NCBI RefSeq assembly: GCF_901709675.1
Contig: NC_051091.1
Coordinates: 14,390,467-14,454,466, forward strand
Length of the DNA stretch: 64,000 nucleotides
Reading direction: 5' to 3'
Source: Syngnathus acus
Lineage: Eukaryota > Chordata > Actinopteri > Syngnathiformes > Syngnathidae
Shown here: positions 61,143 to 64,000 of the stretch, in pieces
Layout of the letters: every line of letters begins with the position of its first letter
Position numbering within the stretch: the first letter of the stretch is position 1
Position numbers and translations under genes: made by a program
The notes under the pieces: model-generated
Databases searched by the model: none
What the model was told of the DNA's origin: nothing
What the model saw: the letters and a program-made list of their open reading frames with translations, nothing else

Positions 61143-62618
61143 ATGACACCGTGTGGCACCGGGGACTCCACCTGAAGCTGCTGAGGACCATACCGGACCG
61201 GCACATGGTGCAGTTCATTATGGAGACGCTTTCCAACCGCAGCTTTACTCTCCAAACCAGCAGTGGGCAGTGCAGTAGGCTCCGTAGACTGAGGAGCGGG
61301 GTACCGCAAGGGTCAGACCCGGCCGTCCCTCCAAACTTTCATCTCAAACAAGGAGAAGACTGATCAGAGATGCAGCCAAGAGGCCCATAATCACTCTGGA
61401 TGAACTGCAGATAACTACAGCTGAGGTGGGAGAGTCTGTCCATAGGACAACAATCAGTCGTGCACTGCACAAATCTGGCCTTTATGGAAGAGTGGCAAGA
61501 AGAAAGCCATTTCTCAAAGATATCCATAAAAAGTCTCGTTTAAAGTTTGCCATCCAGAAAGTATGGCTATGCAGACGACCTTGCCATCATGCTGAGTCGA
61601 CCAACGTGGAAGGCGACGTAAGACGGCCTGAATGAAGACATGCGCACCATGGCAGCATACCTTCAAAAGTGGCGTCTCCAGCTCAGCGTTGGAAAGACTG
61701 TTGGTGCATCATACCATCTCAGCACCAGGGAAGCAAGGAGAGAACTGGCAGTGAGCATTGAGGGCAAACGCCTGGAGGTTCAACAAGCCCCGAAGTACCT
61801 CGGCGTGCGTCTGGATCGGACCCTATCCTTTCAACAACACTTTGAAGATCTGAAGGCAAAGGTGACATCCAGGGTTGCACTGATCCGCCGCCTTGCTGGA
61901 ACAACGTGGGGAGCCTCTGCTATAATCTTGCCCAAGCGCTGGTCTTCTCGACAGCAGAGTACTGCGCTCCCCTTTGGAACAGAAGCCCCCATGCCAAAAA
62001 GGTGGATGTGGCAATTAACAACGCCCTCCGAACTATAACAGGATGCCTGAAATCCACCCCTGTGTCCCTCCTGCCTGTCCTTGCGGGAATAGCGCCGGCC
62101 AACCTTCGGCGAGAGGCTTTCACCCTCGTTCTTGCCAGGAAGGCAAAAAATAACAACTGGCACATCCTGCCACAACAACTCCAGCTCCACCAAGCAGACT
62201 CAAGGCACGCCACCCCTACAACATGGCAGCACAAGAGATGCTCAATTCCATCCCTGAAGACATCTCCAGAGATACCTGGCTGGCAGCAGCTTGGAAGCAG
62301 GAGTGGGAGGCAGCTGGCCCCTCCCTCATGCACCGTTATATCTAGGAACCAGGAGACGGCGCCAAAGGAGGAGACGAACTACCTCGCCAGCAGTGGACCA
62401 CACTGAACTGCTTAAGAACTGGTGTTGGGTGCTTCAACTCGTCTATGCGGCAGTGGGGACTGGCGGACAGTGCGGCATGCGAGTGCGGAGACCCCGAGCA
62501 GACAGCCGACCACATCATCAACACCTGCCCCCTATATAGACCACCCTCGGAGTCCGGCCTCTTTGACCTGGGACCAGAGATGCTGGCGTGGCTCCACGAC
62601 ACCAAGTTGGAGCTCTGA
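61110..62618 (+). pseudogene. I/jockey-like LINE RT with embedded Tc1 piece
   Basis: Plus strand: VYLDLTAAYDTVWHRGLHLK (RT motif A), IMETLSNRSFTLQTSSG, RLRSGVPQGS, then after the Tc1 piece YGYADDLAIMLS-type FADD-equivalent (about 61562-61590), MRTMAAYLQKWRLQLSVGKT, KYLGVRLDRTLSFQQHFEDL, RVALIRRLAGTTWGA, LVFSTAEYCAPLWNRSPHAK, NNALRTITGCLKSTPVSLLP, and a CECGDPEQTADHIINTCPLY Cys/His motif near 62485-62540, ending after DTKLEL at 62618. Frameshifted in several places. Clade is inferred from motif recognition. Confidence 0.7.
61330..61558 (+). pseudogene. Tc1 transposase fragment inside LINE RT
   Basis: Reads PSKLSSQTRRRLIRDAAKR-like residues, ITLDELQITTAEVGESVHRT and TISRALHKSGLYGRVARRKP, FLKDIHKKSRLKFA, the second helix-turn-helix region of classical Tc1 transposases. 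No terminal repeats flank it. It sits where the LINE should have the 20 or so residues between GVPQGS and YGYADD. Confidence 0.75.
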
Positions 62619-62696
62619 CGTTACACGAGAGAGAGAGAGAAAGTATGTCAGTGTATGTTGTCAAACTGTGACACTCTAGTCTACACAAAGAGCTAT

Positions 62697-64000
62697 TCAA
62701 GATTCAAGATTCAAGAGTTTTTATTCGCCATGTTTGAGCGTGCCAAACAAGGAATTTGACTTCGGTAAATCACAGCCTCTGTTCAACATTTAGGTGACTA
62801 GAAGTCCACTGTCATCTCCACGGTCTTGAGCGGGTTCAGCTCCAGGTGGTTTTGGCTGCACCAGTGGACCAGCCGCTCCATCTCCTGTCTGTACGCAGTC
62901 TCATCACCGTCCTGGATCAGTCCGATGAGAGTGGTGTCGTCTGCATACTTCAGGAGCTTCACAGGAGAGTCACCTGAGGAGAAATTGTTGGTGTAGAGAG
63001 AGAAGAGCAGTGGGGAGAGGATGCACCCCTAAGGGGCTCCAGTATTGGTGGTCCGGGTGTCAGATGTGATGCTCCCCAGCCTCACACGCTGTCTCCTGTT
63101 GGTCAGGAAGCTGGTGATCCACTGACAGGTGGAGGCAGGCACCGCAAACTGGATGAGCTTCTGTTGGAGGATGTCAGAAGCGATGGTGTTGAACGCCGAG
63201 CTGAAGTCCACGAACAGGATCCTGGCGTACGTTCCTGGGGTGTCCAGGTGGTGCAGGATGTAGTGCAGTCCCATGTTGACCGCATCATCCACTGACCTGT
63301 TTGCCCGGTAGGCAAACTGGAGGGGGTCAAGCAGGGGGCCCGTGACCTCCTTCAGGTGGTTCAGCACTAACCTCTCGAAAGATTTCATGACCACAGATGT
63401 CAGTGCGACAGGTCTACAGTCATTCAAACCTGTGATGGCGGGCTTCTTGGCCACTGGAACGATGGTGGAGCTCTTGAAGCACGAGGGCACCTCACACAGC
63501 TCCAGAGAACGGTTGAAGATCCGTGCAAAGGTGGGCGCCAGCTGCTCAGCGCAGACTTTCAAGCAGGAAGGTGACACGCCGTCTGGGCCCGGTGCCTTCC
63601 TGGTCTTTTGTCTCCGGAACATCTGGCGCACTTCCTCCTCGCGGATCTGGAGTGCGGGCGCGGCCTCTGCAAGAGAGAGAGTGGGTGACAACGATGATAG
63701 AGGTGTGGACAGGGCCGTTGTGGGGAGAGGTGAGTATGTAGATTGTGCTGCAGGAAGTCCCGTTGTCTGGGAGGACCGATCAAACCTGCAGTAGAACTCG
63801 TTTAGCTGGTTAGCAAGCCTTGGGCTTTCCACAGGACGGGGGGTTCGTTTCTTGTAGCCCGTGATGCTCTGCAGACCTTTCCACACTGTTGAGGGATCAG
63901 GATTGGCAGAGAGGTGTCTCTTCAGGTTATCCCCGTAACACCTCCTGGCTCTCCTGACCTCTCGGTTCAGTGTGTTTCTGGTCTGCCTAAACAGGTCGCG
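62697..64000 (-). mobile_element. Rex1-group LINE copy H, runs off window
   Basis: The tail TTCAAGATTCAAGATTCAAG is at 62697-62716. After about 100 bp of 3' UTR, at about 62802, a deletion joins directly to the RT C-terminal part. Coding 63886-63029 follows; a TAG at about 63030 breaks GAPQGCILSP, and the region left of it reads LFSLYTNNFSSGDSPVKLLK, YADDTTLIGLIQDGDE. The 5' part extends beyond the window. Confidence 0.85.
63029..63886 (-). pseudogene. Rex1-group reverse transcriptase (copy H)
   Basis: This 285-residue ORF begins MWKGLQSITGYKKRTPRPVE and contains LANQLNEFYCRFDR, RKAPGPDGVSPSCLKVCAEQ, PAITGLNDCRPVALTSVVMK (usual DYRPV, here DCRPV), [40 protein letters not shown] (motif A) and SFLTNRRQRVRLGSITSDTR, ending at GAP before the stop. 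The catalytic YADD lies beyond that stop. It is the same family as copies C (18638-19159) and D. The true start is upstream and partly outside the window. Confidence 0.85.

Noticed and set aside
46762-64000. Next ANO10 exon (HVLLAxKFILAF-type) within the window
   Set aside because: No matching coding sequence with splice signals was found by reading; it probably lies beyond 64000.

Overview
The window looks like a euchromatic, intron-rich piece of a teleost fish genome (the species cannot be named from sequence). The evidence is spliced vertebrate-type exons buried in a dense mix of fish-typical repeats: Rex1-like, L2-like and Rex3/RTE-like LINEs, Tc1/mariner and hAT DNA transposons, sushi-type Gypsy, Ty1/copia and Penelope-like retroelements, tRNA-derived SINEs, and long (GT)n arrays. 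There is no prokaryotic organisation.

Host gene. Four exons on the + strand join in phase 0 to encode one continuous internal part of anoctamin-10 (ANO10/TMEM16K, an endoplasmic-reticulum phospholipid scramblase): 5646-5720, 21949-22104, 22182-22373 and 46633-46761. Introns 1 and 3 are about 16.2 kb and 24.3 kb and consist almost entirely of nested transposons. The intron between them is only 77 bp. Upstream exons lie left of the window. I found no downstream exon between 46762 and 64000, so the 3' exons probably lie to the right.

Layout. 1-5550: L2 tail, Tc1 end, then a Tc1 element split by two fused Rex1-like LINEs. 5770-7068: internally deleted hAT. 7330-8970: diverged satellite with an ACTTCCGG minisatellite. 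8974-16324: nested block, Tc1-like containing hAT containing Rex1 tail, full-length Rex3 and a TA-inserting MITE. 16871-20351: minus-strand LINE carrying a THAP-encoding ISL2EU-like element, a Gypsy solo LTR and an ERV solo LTR. 20524-24661: two related MITEs flanking ANO10 exons 2 and 3. 24842-33400: LTRs, a Tc1-like element with a sushi-type LTR plus gag, satellite, fold-back Tc1, second Rex3. 33707-40083: long-armed inverted-repeat element holding a hAT that holds two more hATs, a mariner-type MITE and a LINE. 40086-46080: LTR, Ty1/copia gag-protease, Penelope-like element with a SINE and two MITEs, Gypsy gag/RT remnant. 46633-47500: last visible ANO10 exon, (GT)n, SINE. 47629-64000: two larger Rex1-like copies, third Rex3 (split by a LINE and a mosaic hAT), a Rex1-like deletion derivative, two L2 pieces head to head, an I/jockey-like LINE with a piece of Tc1 transposase inside, and a minus LINE running off the edge.

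Many insertions can be ordered exactly, because perfect target-site duplications (TSDs) or empty-site comparison between copies inside the window are visible. The least ordinary observations are: a Rex1-like LINE deletion derivative present twice with the same in-frame junction; an hAT lineage that fuses the transposase start to its C-terminal dimerisation end; a mosaic hAT built from two families; fold-back Tc1 copies; and inverted repeats flanking ANO10 exons 2-3.
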